DNA of 64,000 bases from contig CAUFMG010000015.1 in NCBI GenBank assembly GCA_959026725.1, forward strand, positions 13,575 through 77,574. The letters are read 5' to 3'. The notes beneath the pieces were generated by a model that was not told the DNA's origin, did not search any database, and saw only the letters and a program-made list of their open reading frames with translations. This stretch comes from an uncultured Collinsella sp. (GTDB lineage: Bacteria; Actinomycetota; Coriobacteriia; Coriobacteriales; Coriobacteriaceae). The position numbers and the translations under genes were made by a program. This document shows positions 16,245 through 24,116 of this stretch, in pieces (the first letter of the stretch is position 1; each line of letters opens with the position of its first letter).

Positions 16245-17459
16245 CTAACGCCCCCGGCGTCTCCCTTGTGTGACAAAGAACAGCGTTCCTACCAGCGCAA
16301 TAATGGTCGATGCTCCAAACAGTACCGTCTGGACGCCCAAAGCCTCCGCCAAAAACGGAGCCGCCAACAGCGGCACCACGCCGGCGCTCATCAGGCCAAA
16401 ACGCACAAAGCCGGTAATGCGCCCCAGGTATTTGATGTCGGCGCGCTCCTGAATCAAGATCATCTGCAGCGGCTCCAGGAACCCCCAGGCCAGACCGTTA
16501 ATCGCCTGACCGATAATCGCGACCCCCAGCATATCGGTGCCCACGTACACCATGGACCCAATGCCCACGGCCATGAGCGCGCCGAGCAACAATCGCAGGT
16601 TGACATGGCGAGCAGAAAGCTTGGTCAGGATGAACGCACCCACCGAGGAAGTGAGGCCCACGACCGAGGACAGCCAGCCCAGCCAGACGATATCCACGTT
16701 GAGCACATCGCGATAGAACAACGACTCAAGCGAATCAAACGCGCCAAACGCAAAGAATCCCAAAAAGCCCGAGATAAAGATGAGGCGCAGGTCGTGGTCG
16801 CGAAACGTAAGTCGCGCACCCTCGGCCATGCCGCCCAGAATACCGCCCTTCGGCTTTTCCCCTTTTGCGGGAACAACACACTCGTGACAACCTAAGGAGA
16901 GCGCGGCCGCCACGCCCATCATGCCCGCCATGAGCAGATAGACCGATTGCGTGGCAAAACAGCTCACGATGGCACCGCCGAGCAGCGGGCCAGCGGTATA
17001 GGCGATATTGCTGTAGAACACCATGAGACCGTTCACGCGGGTACGGCCCTCGGTGGTCGACTCCAGGTATCCCGGAAACGCATGCGTGCAGGTGTTGATA
17101 AAGCCGCCCGCAAGCCCCAAGACGCACGCGGCAAACACAAGCCCGGGGACAGACAGCGGCGCCAACCCCACGCCAAGCGATAGCACAGCCGTAATCACGC
17201 ACGTCACAAATGAAGTCCGGCGCGGTCCAAAGCGATCGATGACCGAACCCGACACCATATTGCCCGCCGACGTCATAAGATTGCGCACGAGCGTAATGGC
17301 GGCAACCAAAAAGGCCGTGCCGGCCAGATCATACGTGGCCGCACCGATAAGCCCCAAAAAGTAGACCGCGTTGTTGGCGCACCACTGCAGGGACTCAATA
17401 AGAATCAGCCTGACCTCCGCCGGCGTCAGGCGCATTGCTTCGCGATCCTTCGCGAACAT
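16245..17459 (-). CDS. MFS transporter
   Basis: A 404-residue major facilitator with about 12 hydrophobic segments. The loop 2-3 motif is recognisable as GNMVSGSVIDRFGPRRTS, and a long cytoplasmic loop follows helix 6 (VVPAKGEKPKGG). The substrate cannot be told from sequence. It lies inside the Amadori island downstream of the orphan EIIC/EIID pair, separated by a terminator, so it could export or import a product such as an amino acid; that is speculation. Confidence 0.8.
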   Translation of the reverse strand: MFAKDREAMRLTPAEVRLILIESLQWCANNAVYFLGLIGAATYDLAGTAFLVAAITLVRNLMTSAGNMVSGSVIDRFGPRRTSFVTCVITAVLSLGVGLAPLSVPGLVFAACVLGLAGGFINTCTHAFPGYLESTTEGRTRVNGLMVFYSNIAYTAGPLLGGAIVSCFATQSVYLLMAGMMGVAAALSLGCHECVVPAKGEKPKGGILGGMAEGARLTFRDHDLRLIFISGFLGFFAFGAFDSLESLFYRDVLNVDIVWLGWLSSVVGLTSSVGAFILTKLSARHVNLRLLLGALMAVGIGSMVYVGTDMLGVAIIGQAINGLAWGFLEPLQMILIQERADIKYLGRITGFVRFGLMSAGVVPLLAAPFLAEALGVQTVLFGASTIIALVGTLFFVTQGRRRGR

Positions 17460-17474
17460 ACGAACTCCTTCTAT

Positions 17475-17516
17475 ACAAAAAGGGGATGGAGGGCATAGGC
17501 CTGCTCCATCCCCTTT
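17475..17516 (-). terminator. Intrinsic terminator after orphan EIID
   Basis: On the minus strand AAAGGGGATGGAG pairs perfectly with CTCCATCCCCTTT around a 10-11 nt loop, followed by TTTTTGTATAG. It closes the orphan EIIC/EIID transcript before the MFS gene. Confidence 0.9.
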
Positions 17517-17550
17517 CCAGGTTGCAACGAAAATCTATGCAGCCGGGCCC

Positions 17551-18375
17551 TTACGCCAGCACGCCGAAGAACGCGCCGATGATACCCACGACCATGGTGG
17601 CCACGATCAGCACCATGGGGTTGATCTTCTTGGACAGCAGCCAGTAGTACAGCCAGAAGGCGATCATGCCGAGCATGCCGGGCATGATGCCGTCCAGGAT
17701 GTCCTGGAGGGTCTGGGCGTCCTCGCCCGAGCCGATGGCCACCGGGATGCTGGCCCAGAACATGTCCTTGCACATGGCGCCCACGACCATGACGCCCACG
17801 ATGCCCACGCAGGTCATGATCTTCTGCATGAGGCCGGTCCTCTGGGCCTCGTCCAGGAAGCCCACGCCCAGCTCGTAGCCCTTGACGGCGCCCCAGACGC
17901 GCAGCGCGAAGCCGGGGACGTTGTAGATGAGCAGGAAGGCGATGGGGCCGAAGGGGTTGCCGGCCTGGCACAGGCTGATGCCCACCGCGGCGGCGACCAC
18001 GCGCAGCGTCGACAGGAAGATGGAGTCGCCGATGCCGGACAGCGGGCCCATGAGGGCGGCCTTGACGTCGTTGACGCTCTCGGGCTCGATCTCGCCGCGG
18101 GCGACCTTCTCCTCCATGGCCATCGCGATGCCGCCGACGAACGGGGCGAACTGGACGGTGATGTTGAAGAACGCGCAGTGGCGGTGCAGGGCCTCGGCGT
18201 AGTCGTCGGGGCGGCCGGCGTAGATCTTCTTGAGCATGTTGGCGACCATCAGGCAGAAGGCGATGTTCATCTGCTTGTAGTAGGTCCAGGAGAACTCCAT
18301 GCCCAGGGCGCCGACGTTGAGGGCGCTCTTGACGAGGTCGGAGCGCGTGATCTTGTTCTCGGGACTAGAAGTCAT
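17551..18375 (-). CDS. PTS mannose-family EIID, orphan pair
   Basis: A roughly 274-residue EIID with LMGPLSGIGDSIFLSTLR and a C-terminus ending IIGAFFGVLA. The protein is identical to the EIID at 20343, and the DNA differs at very few bases apart from the stop codon (TAA here, TAG there). The start is either ATG 18384 or ATG 18375; the ribosome site favours the second. It overlaps the EIIC stop. No EIIA or EIIB accompanies the pair, so it probably uses those of another cluster. Confidence 0.9.
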   Translation of the reverse strand: MTSSPENKITRSDLVKSALNVGALGMEFSWTYYKQMNIAFCLMVANMLKKIYAGRPDDYAEALHRHCAFFNITVQFAPFVGGIAMAMEEKVARGEIEPESVNDVKAALMGPLSGIGDSIFLSTLRVVAAAVGISLCQAGNPFGPIAFLLIYNVPGFALRVWGAVKGYELGVGFLDEAQRTGLMQKIMTCVGIVGVMVVGAMCKDMFWASIPVAIGSGEDAQTLQDILDGIMPGMLGMIAFWLYYWLLSKKINPMVLIVATMVVGIIGAFFGVLA

Positions 18376-18598
18376 CGTCCTCATCCCCTTCCGCGGAGAG
18401 CTGGGGCTGGGCTCCGCCCAGGCCGAGTAGGTCGAACTTGTCGATGCCGATGATGATGGCGATCAGGGCGACGCCCAGGACGGGCACGTTGGCGTAGGAG
18501 CACAGCAGGAAGCCCAGGAAGTAGAAGGGCACGAGCTGCTTGGTGAGCACCAGGCGGCCGAGCATGGCGAAGCCCATGGCCGGCAGGATGTTGGCGGC
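17552..18598. repeat. Duplicated block I, copy 1
   Basis: About 1,047 bp nearly identical to 20344-21390, covering all of EIID and the C-terminal third of EIIC. One difference was noted, at 17584 (A here, G in the other copy). The N-terminal parts of the two EIIC genes are clearly diverged. Confidence 0.88.
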
Positions 18599-19138
18599 AA
18601 CGCCGCAACCATCGATCACAAAGGTCGGGATGAAGTCGAGCAGGCCCTGGATGGCGTCGGAGCCCAGGTAGAATGCGCCGCAGCACAGCAGGAAGTACTC
18701 AAGGCAGCCAAAGAGGCCCATGCTCCAATGTGCCGCGTAGATACCCTTGAGGTTGCCCTTGGCAGCGCACTTGTCAGCAATGTCAACAATGATCGAGAAT
18801 CCAGCATCCGTAATGTTGCCGATCGTCAGCGAAAGGACGGCGATGGGCATGGCGAGCGCGATGGCCGTCTCGGTACCCTGACCGAGCTGAATGGCAAACG
18901 CGCAGGCGAGCACGCCGCCGACGGTTTCGTTAGGCGGTACGTAGGCGCCGATGGAGATCGAGCCCATGAATAGCAACTCCAGGCTGGCGCCAACGGCAAG
19001 GCCAGTCTGCAGGTCCCCCAGCACCAGGCCCACGAGCGGGCACAGGACGATGGGGCGGAACGCGTAGAGGGTGCCGAGCTGGTAGTCGAGGCATCCAAAC
19101 GCTCCGACTAAGCCGACGAGGATTGCTTGGACAAGCAT
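18365..19138 (-). CDS. PTS mannose-family EIIC, orphan pair
   Basis: A 257-residue EIIC: RPIVLCPLVGLVLGDLQTG, SISIGAYVPPNETVGGVLA, and an acidic C-terminus GDEDDDF. Start ATG at 19138 has GGGAGGA upstream. The C-terminal third is identical to the EIIC at 21157, while the N-terminal part differs at many positions, so the gene is a mosaic. It has its own promoter with the island's operators. Confidence 0.91.
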   Translation of the reverse strand: MLVQAILVGLVGAFGCLDYQLGTLYAFRPIVLCPLVGLVLGDLQTGLAVGASLELLFMGSISIGAYVPPNETVGGVLACAFAIQLGQGTETAIALAMPIAVLSLTIGNITDAGFSIIVDIADKCAAKGNLKGIYAAHWSMGLFGCLEYFLLCCGAFYLGSDAIQGLLDFIPTFVIDGCGVAANILPAMGFAMLGRLVLTKQLVPFYFLGFLLCSYANVPVLGVALIAIIIGIDKFDLLGLGGAQPQLSAEGDEDDDF

Positions 19139-19272
19139 AATTCCTCCCAATAAGGAATATCGAACCGTCGTCACACCCGTCGCGCGCGTTGTTGATATCA
19201 ATTCCGGGAGTTCGATCACACGGCTCGAAGCGTACCTGGTGTGCTGCGAACACCCATGCCAGGTACAAATGA

Positions 19273-19317
19273 TTTGATACCAATTATAGATATGCAGGTT
19301 CTTACTATTTAATACCA
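19273..19317 (-). promoter_or_regulatory. Promoter P2 with paired TGGTATYAAA operators
   Basis: On the minus strand TATAAT is followed by TGGTATCAAA. TGGTATTAAA lies 35 bp upstream, overlapping a weak -35. The spacing is the same as in P1. It lies in the 225-bp gap between the EamA gene and the orphan EIIC gene, whose start is 135 bp downstream. Confidence 0.65.
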
Positions 19318-19363
19318 CTCGCTCAGCGGGGTGTTTTTTACCGTAAACGGCAGACGTATCCCA

Positions 19364-20254
19364 TCAGGCGCGCTCTTTGTTTCGATGGCGGACAAGCGCC
19401 ACCAGAAAGCCATCGCCAAAGGCATCGTATGCCAAGTTGCCTACAATCACCAAAACGATTATCGCCGCGCCCAAAAACTCGTTCCAGCGAAAGACCTCGC
19501 CAAAGAGGAGCGCCGACCAGCAGGGAGCGAGCACGACCTCGCTCATGCAAACCAAGTTGGCCGCAAACGCGTTAGTGCGCGCAATCCCCTTGGCATACAG
19601 CACACTCGCAAGGCCGCTGCAAAAAAGGCCATGCACCAGCATAAGCCCCCACTCAAAGGGTTTTACGGAGCCTAGGTCGCCGGCAAAATAGACGATCGGC
19701 AGTATCGAGATGCCGCAGGAGATGAGCGAGGACACCATGGGCGACGCATCGGGGCGAGAGTTCAAAAAGAAACACAGCCCAAAGGTGGCGCCCGAAATGA
19801 CGGCAAGCAGGTTGCCGAGCATGCCCTCGGCACTCAAATCACCTAAAAAGAAAAGTCCCATACCCGTAAAAGCAACCACCACGGAGGCAATCTTTGCAGG
19901 CGAGGGCAACGTACGAGTTGCGAGCGATTGATACACGATAACGAAAATCATCGAGGTGTACTGCAGAACGATCGCGTTGCCGACCGTCGTGAGCTGGTTG
20001 GCAAAGTTAAACGTGGTGCCCGTCACGAAGTTGCAGACGGCCACAAGGACAATAAGACGGCTGACGCGGAGGACGGGCCTGCCGACGAGCAGGATAAAGA
20101 GCGCCATAAATATTGCCGTAACGGCACCGATCAAAAGAGCTGACTGCGAATTGGCGCGAACGAGGATGCCGATAAAACTCCATAAGAGCGCCGTGCCAAA
20201 TAGATACATCGCCCCGCTCACGCCATTATCGGGTGGATTGTCAGATCGAATCAC
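19364..20254 (-). CDS. EamA/DMT-superfamily transporter
   Basis: A 296-residue protein with ten hydrophobic segments and the internal EamA duplication (GTALLWSFIGILVRAN in the first half, AVISGATFGLCFFLNS in the second). Members move amino acids, nucleosides or other metabolites. The start is a GTG at 20254 with GGAGG 6 bp upstream. It lies between two near-identical EIID genes. A role in exporting lysine or another product of Amadori cleavage is possible but not shown. Confidence 0.82.
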   Translation of the reverse strand: MIRSDNPPDNGVSGAMYLFGTALLWSFIGILVRANSQSALLIGAVTAIFMALFILLVGRPVLRVSRLIVLVAVCNFVTGTTFNFANQLTTVGNAIVLQYTSMIFVIVYQSLATRTLPSPAKIASVVVAFTGMGLFFLGDLSAEGMLGNLLAVISGATFGLCFFLNSRPDASPMVSSLISCGISILPIVYFAGDLGSVKPFEWGLMLVHGLFCSGLASVLYAKGIARTNAFAANLVCMSEVVLAPCWSALLFGEVFRWNEFLGAAIIVLVIVGNLAYDAFGDGFLVALVRHRNKERA

Positions 20255-20281
20255 GAAGCACCTCCAGCTAGCTTTCGGTAA

Positions 20282-20313
20282 TAAAAAACGGCGACCGCAA
20301 TGGGTCGCCGTTT
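20282..20313 (-). terminator. Intrinsic terminator after PTS cluster 2
   Basis: On the minus strand AAACGGCGACC pairs with GGTCGCCGTTT around a 6-nt loop and is followed by a run of T. It ends the cluster 2 transcript 30 bp after the EIID stop. Confidence 0.92.
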
Positions 20314-20342
20314 CCCTTGGGGGCAGAATAAAACGCAGGAAC

Positions 20343-21167
20343 CTACGCCAGCACGCCGAAGAACGCGCCGATGATGCCCACGACCATGGTGGCCACGATC
20401 AGCACCATGGGGTTGATCTTCTTGGACAGCAGCCAGTAGTACAGCCAGAAGGCGATCATGCCGAGCATGCCGGGCATGATGCCGTCCAGGATGTCCTGGA
20501 GGGTCTGGGCGTCCTCGCCCGAGCCGATGGCCACCGGGATGCTGGCCCAGAACATGTCCTTGCACATGGCGCCCACGACCATGACGCCCACGATGCCCAC
20601 GCAGGTCATGATCTTCTGCATGAGGCCGGTCCTCTGGGCCTCGTCCAGGAAGCCCACGCCCAGCTCGTAGCCCTTGACGGCGCCCCAGACGCGCAGCGCG
20701 AAGCCGGGGACGTTGTAGATGAGCAGGAAGGCGATGGGGCCGAAGGGGTTGCCGGCCTGGCACAGGCTGATGCCCACCGCGGCGGCGACCACGCGCAGCG
20801 TCGACAGGAAGATGGAGTCGCCGATGCCGGACAGCGGGCCCATGAGGGCGGCCTTGACGTCGTTGACGCTCTCGGGCTCGATCTCGCCGCGGGCGACCTT
20901 CTCCTCCATGGCCATCGCGATGCCGCCGACGAACGGGGCGAACTGGACGGTGATGTTGAAGAACGCGCAGTGGCGGTGCAGGGCCTCGGCGTAGTCGTCG
21001 GGGCGGCCGGCGTAGATCTTCTTGAGCATGTTGGCGACCATCAGGCAGAAGGCGATGTTCATCTGCTTGTAGTAGGTCCAGGAGAACTCCATGCCCAGGG
21101 CGCCGACGTTGAGGGCGCTCTTGACGAGGTCGGAGCGCGTGATCTTGTTCTCGGGACTAGAAGTCAT
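20343..21167 (-). CDS. PTS mannose-family EIID, cluster 2
   Basis: Protein identical to the orphan EIID at 17551. It is the last gene of a full five-gene PTS/deglycase cluster (deglycase, EIIA, EIIB, EIIC, EIID). Start ATG 21167 is preferred over ATG 21176 for the same ribosome-site reason. It overlaps the EIIC stop. Codon use is strongly biased to G/C-ending codons, leaving very long open frames on the opposite strand. Confidence 0.92.
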   Translation of the reverse strand: MTSSPENKITRSDLVKSALNVGALGMEFSWTYYKQMNIAFCLMVANMLKKIYAGRPDDYAEALHRHCAFFNITVQFAPFVGGIAMAMEEKVARGEIEPESVNDVKAALMGPLSGIGDSIFLSTLRVVAAAVGISLCQAGNPFGPIAFLLIYNVPGFALRVWGAVKGYELGVGFLDEAQRTGLMQKIMTCVGIVGVMVVGAMCKDMFWASIPVAIGSGEDAQTLQDILDGIMPGMLGMIAFWLYYWLLSKKINPMVLIVATMVVGIIGAFFGVLA

Positions 21168-21390
21168 CGTCCTCATCCCCTTCCGCGGAGAGCTGGGGCT
21201 GGGCTCCGCCCAGGCCGAGTAGGTCGAACTTGTCGATGCCGATGATGATGGCGATCAGGGCGACGCCCAGGACGGGCACGTTGGCGTAGGAGCACAGCAG
21301 GAAGCCCAGGAAGTAGAAGGGCACGAGCTGCTTGGTGAGCACCAGGCGGCCGAGCATGGCGAAGCCCATGGCCGGCAGGATGTTGGCGGC
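20344..21390. repeat. Duplicated block I, copy 2
   Basis: Partner of 17552-18598, in the same orientation 2,792 bp away. The EamA gene and P2 lie between the two copies, so recombination between them would delete or duplicate that segment. Confidence 0.88.
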
Positions 21391-21930
21391 CACGCCAAAG
21401 CCAGCAAGAACAAAGTCGGGGATAAAGTCGAGCACGCCCTGGATAGCGTCAGCACCCAGATAGAACGACAGCGAGCACAGCAGGAACGCCATGATGATGC
21501 CGGTTAAACCGATCAGGAAGTGCATCGCATAGACACCCTTAAGGTTGCCCTGGCCGGAGAAGACATCAGCGCGGTCAACCAGGAACGGCAGGGCGGCGTT
21601 GAGGATGTTCTTGATGGCAAGGCACAGCGTGGCGATGGGCATGGCAAGCGCGATGGCTGCCTCGGTGCTCTGGCCCAGCTGGATAGCGAAGGCGCAGGCG
21701 AGCACGCCGCCGATCGTCTCATCAGGCGGCACGTAGGCGCCGATGGAGATCGAGCCCATGAACAGCAGCTCCAGACTCGCACCGATCGCGAGGCCGGACT
21801 GCAGGTCCCCCAGCACCAGACCCACGAGCGGGCACAGGACGATGGGGCGGAACGCATAGAGCGTACCGAGCTGGCAGTCGAACTTACCAAATGCGGCGAT
21901 AAGTCCGATGAGGATTGCTTGGGTAAGCAT
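21157..21930 (-). CDS. PTS mannose-family EIIC, cluster 2
   Basis: A 257-residue EIIC with RPIVLCPLVGLVLGDLQSG and SISIGAYVPPDETIGGVLA. Start ATG at 21930 has AAAGGGGG upstream. The C-terminal third is shared exactly with the orphan EIIC. It forms the channel with the EIID just downstream and receives phosphate through the EIIB at 21989. Confidence 0.93.
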   Translation of the reverse strand: MLTQAILIGLIAAFGKFDCQLGTLYAFRPIVLCPLVGLVLGDLQSGLAIGASLELLFMGSISIGAYVPPDETIGGVLACAFAIQLGQSTEAAIALAMPIATLCLAIKNILNAALPFLVDRADVFSGQGNLKGVYAMHFLIGLTGIIMAFLLCSLSFYLGADAIQGVLDFIPDFVLAGFGVAANILPAMGFAMLGRLVLTKQLVPFYFLGFLLCSYANVPVLGVALIAIIIGIDKFDLLGLGGAQPQLSAEGDEDDDF

Positions 21931-21988
21931 ACATCCCCCTTTCCTAATAGGACACTACGAAGAGCTCAGACTCTTCGAATTCAAACGC

Positions 21989-22471
21989 CTAGAGCACGCT
22001 GGCGCAGTCAACCTTGGGGTCATCGGCCAGGGGTCGAATCTCGACCTCAACGCCACGATCCAGCATCTCGCGCACATCGGCTTCCTCGGCTGCGGTCAGG
22101 GAGATCTGACGAGAGACCTGACGAGCATCGGGGCGCTTCTCGTCCTTGGGCTTGGTGTTGCCCAGGTTGACCGACTTAATCTGCGGGCAGCCCTCAACAA
22201 GCTGCTTTGCCTCAGCGATAGTGGCAACGCAGATGATCATCTTGTACTTGTCGGTCACGCCCGAGTTGATAGCCTCGATGGCATTCGCCATATCCTTGAT
22301 GACGAGCTTGCAACCGGCAGGCTTGCCCATCTTGAGCGTCGTCTTCCACACCGGGTCGTTAGCGACCTTATCGCCCACGCAGAAGATGCAGTTGGAGCCA
22401 AGGCCCTGAACCCAGGAAACTGCGACCTGGCCATGAAGCAGGCGATGGTCAACGCGAAGTAGCTGAATCAT
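21989..22471 (-). CDS. PTS mannose-family EIIB, cluster 2
   Basis: A 160-residue EIIB with the phosphorylated His in VDHRLLHGQVAVSW. It is about 50% similar by eye to the cluster 1 EIIB and carries a longer C-terminal region (KPKDEKRPDARQVSRQ insertion). Start ATG at 22471 has GGGGGG upstream. It is probably also the donor for the orphan EIIC/EIID pair. Confidence 0.93.
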   Translation of the reverse strand: MIQLLRVDHRLLHGQVAVSWVQGLGSNCIFCVGDKVANDPVWKTTLKMGKPAGCKLVIKDMANAIEAINSGVTDKYKMIICVATIAEAKQLVEGCPQIKSVNLGNTKPKDEKRPDARQVSRQISLTAAEEADVREMLDRGVEVEIRPLADDPKVDCASVL

Positions 22472-22528
22472 AATGTGACCCCCCAAAGGTCTTGTGCCGT
22501 CTTACGGCGTGTCAGTAGGTGCTGCGGA

Positions 22529-22948
22529 TTAGAACTCTTCTTCCTCGTCGTCATCGACCAAAAGATCGTTGACAAACTTCACGCGCGTATCGTCCGCAGC
22601 GACGATGGCGCGAATCGTCTCCTCAACCGGCGCCGACTCGTCGGAGAACAGCAACTGGATGAGGAGAGGAAGGTTCATGTTGGTAACGAGGTACGTGCGG
22701 GGACGCGTCTGGACGATCTTGGTGAACTCGTTGTTGACGCTGCCGCCAAAGAGGTCGGTGCAGACAACGACATCATCGTCAGCAGACATGCCTGCCAGCA
22801 GTTTTTGGGCCTCCTCGGCCACGTCCATGCGGCCATCGACGAACATCGAAAGATCGTGGACGTTGTCGCGAGCGCCCGAGAGCAGCTCGACGCTCTCCTT
22901 GATGCCGGTAGCGAAGTGCGCATGGCTGGCGATGATGTACTGTCTCAT
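22529..22948 (-). CDS. PTS mannose-family EIIA, cluster 2
   Basis: A 139-residue EIIA beginning MRQYIIASHAHFATG with the presumed phospho-His at position 9, and VVCTDLFGGSVNNEFTKIV. The tail is acidic (VDDDEEEEF). It is diverged from the cluster 1 EIIA, in contrast to the neighbouring deglycases, which are identical between clusters. Confidence 0.93.
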   Translation of the reverse strand: MRQYIIASHAHFATGIKESVELLSGARDNVHDLSMFVDGRMDVAEEAQKLLAGMSADDDVVVCTDLFGGSVNNEFTKIVQTRPRTYLVTNMNLPLLIQLLFSDESAPVEETIRAIVAADDTRVKFVNDLLVDDDEEEEF

Positions 22949-22994
22949 TCTGTGTTCCTCTCAATAGCCCGGCACGTTCCCGCACCCGTTTTCT

Positions 22995-24056
22995 TTAGTA
23001 GTCGAACTGGTGATAGTAGCGACGATACTTGAGGTTGTGCTTGGTGACCGTCTCGTAGTAGCGAGCCAGGCGGTCGGTCACGAGCACCGTCAGAATCCAC
23101 GGGGAGACGATGACGCGGAACTCGTCGTCAAGGCCGGGGATCGCGAACTCGGCGGTGTCGATGACGTTGATGTCGGTGTCGCCGGTCACGCCGCGGTTGA
23201 GGAAGGCGCGGACGCGCTCGTCGAGCTTGCGGTTCTCGTCCTCGCCCATGAACAGGAAGACCGGGACGCCGGGCTCCACGAGCTCGAGGGTGCCGTGGAA
23301 GAAGTCGGCCGAGGTGATGTAGCGGGTGCGCTTCCACTGCATCTCCTCGAGGATGCACATCGAGAACAGGATGGTCTCGCCCCACAGGGCGCCGGAGCCG
23401 ATGAACATGGTGTAGGGGGCCAGGGCGTACTTCTTGGCGAGCTCCTCGGCACGCGGCTCGAAGCGCTTGCGGATGTCGAGCATGTCCTTCCAGATATCCT
23501 TGGTCTGCTCGATAAACAGATCGAACTTGGGGAAGCAGCCGCGGCGGTTGAGCAGGCGCAGGCCGAAGCAGTCGGCGAGGTAGTAGCCCTTCTCGCAGCC
23601 GCCCGAACCATGGTCAGAAGCCATGGCGACGCAGTTCTCGGCACCCACAGCCTGGCCGATGGGGCCCTCGGGCTTGGTCATGGCGTAGACGCGCACGCCC
23701 ATGTCCTTCATCTTCTTGACGGCCTCGAGGACCTCGGGGGTGGTGCCGGACTCGGAGGCGGTGAGCACGACGGACTTCTCGGTCATGCGCTTGTGGCCCA
23801 TGACGTTCCACTCGGCGGCGTGGATCAGGTAGACCTCGAGGTCGCGGTCGCCGAACTTGTTCATGAGGTACTCGAGCTGCATGAGCTCGTCCCAGGTGCC
23901 GCCGACGCCCATCAGGAACACGGCGTCGTAGCCCTCGTCGGCGACCTTGTCGGCGAGCGCGGTCATCTTCTTGCCGGTCTCATAGAGCGCCTTGCCGTCC
24001 TCGAGATAGCCCTCCTGGTCGAAATGCATGATCTCGATCTTCTCGGTTTCCTTCAT
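22995..24056 (-). CDS. FrlB/GfrF-like fructosamine-6-phosphate deglycase (SIS domain), copy 2
   Basis: A 353-residue double-SIS deglycase, identical in protein to copy 1 except in the last 30 or so residues, where it reads TVLVTDRLARYYETV instead of SSLITDRLAAYYETV. It is presumed to cleave a phosphorylated Amadori compound to an amino acid and hexose 6-phosphate. It lies between the second SIS gene and EIIA in the same operon. Start ATG follows GAAAGGAGAGACAA. Confidence 0.82.
   Translation of the reverse strand: MKETEKIEIMHFDQEGYLEDGKALYETGKKMTALADKVADEGYDAVFLMGVGGTWDELMQLEYLMNKFGDRDLEVYLIHAAEWNVMGHKRMTEKSVVLTASESGTTPEVLEAVKKMKDMGVRVYAMTKPEGPIGQAVGAENCVAMASDHGSGGCEKGYYLADCFGLRLLNRRGCFPKFDLFIEQTKDIWKDMLDIRKRFEPRAEELAKKYALAPYTMFIGSGALWGETILFSMCILEEMQWKRTRYITSADFFHGTLELVEPGVPVFLFMGEDENRKLDERVRAFLNRGVTGDTDINVIDTAEFAIPGLDDEFRVIVSPWILTVLVTDRLARYYETVTKHNLKYRRYYHQFDY
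23107..24056. repeat. Duplicated block II, copy 2
   Basis: Partner of 15125-16074, in direct orientation 7,982 bp away. Confidence 0.85.
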
Positions 24057-24116
24057 TTGTCTCTCCTTTCTGGGGTTGTTTCCACATCCCCCATGCCAAC
24101 GGGCATCAAAACCCGC

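Noticed and set aside
17371..18453. A 360-codon open frame on the plus strand rich in His, Asp, Glu and Ala
   Set aside because: It is antisense to the EIID/EIIC genes. The same frame recurs at 19956-21245 because the underlying DNA is duplicated. It results from strong G/C-ending codon use in the true genes.
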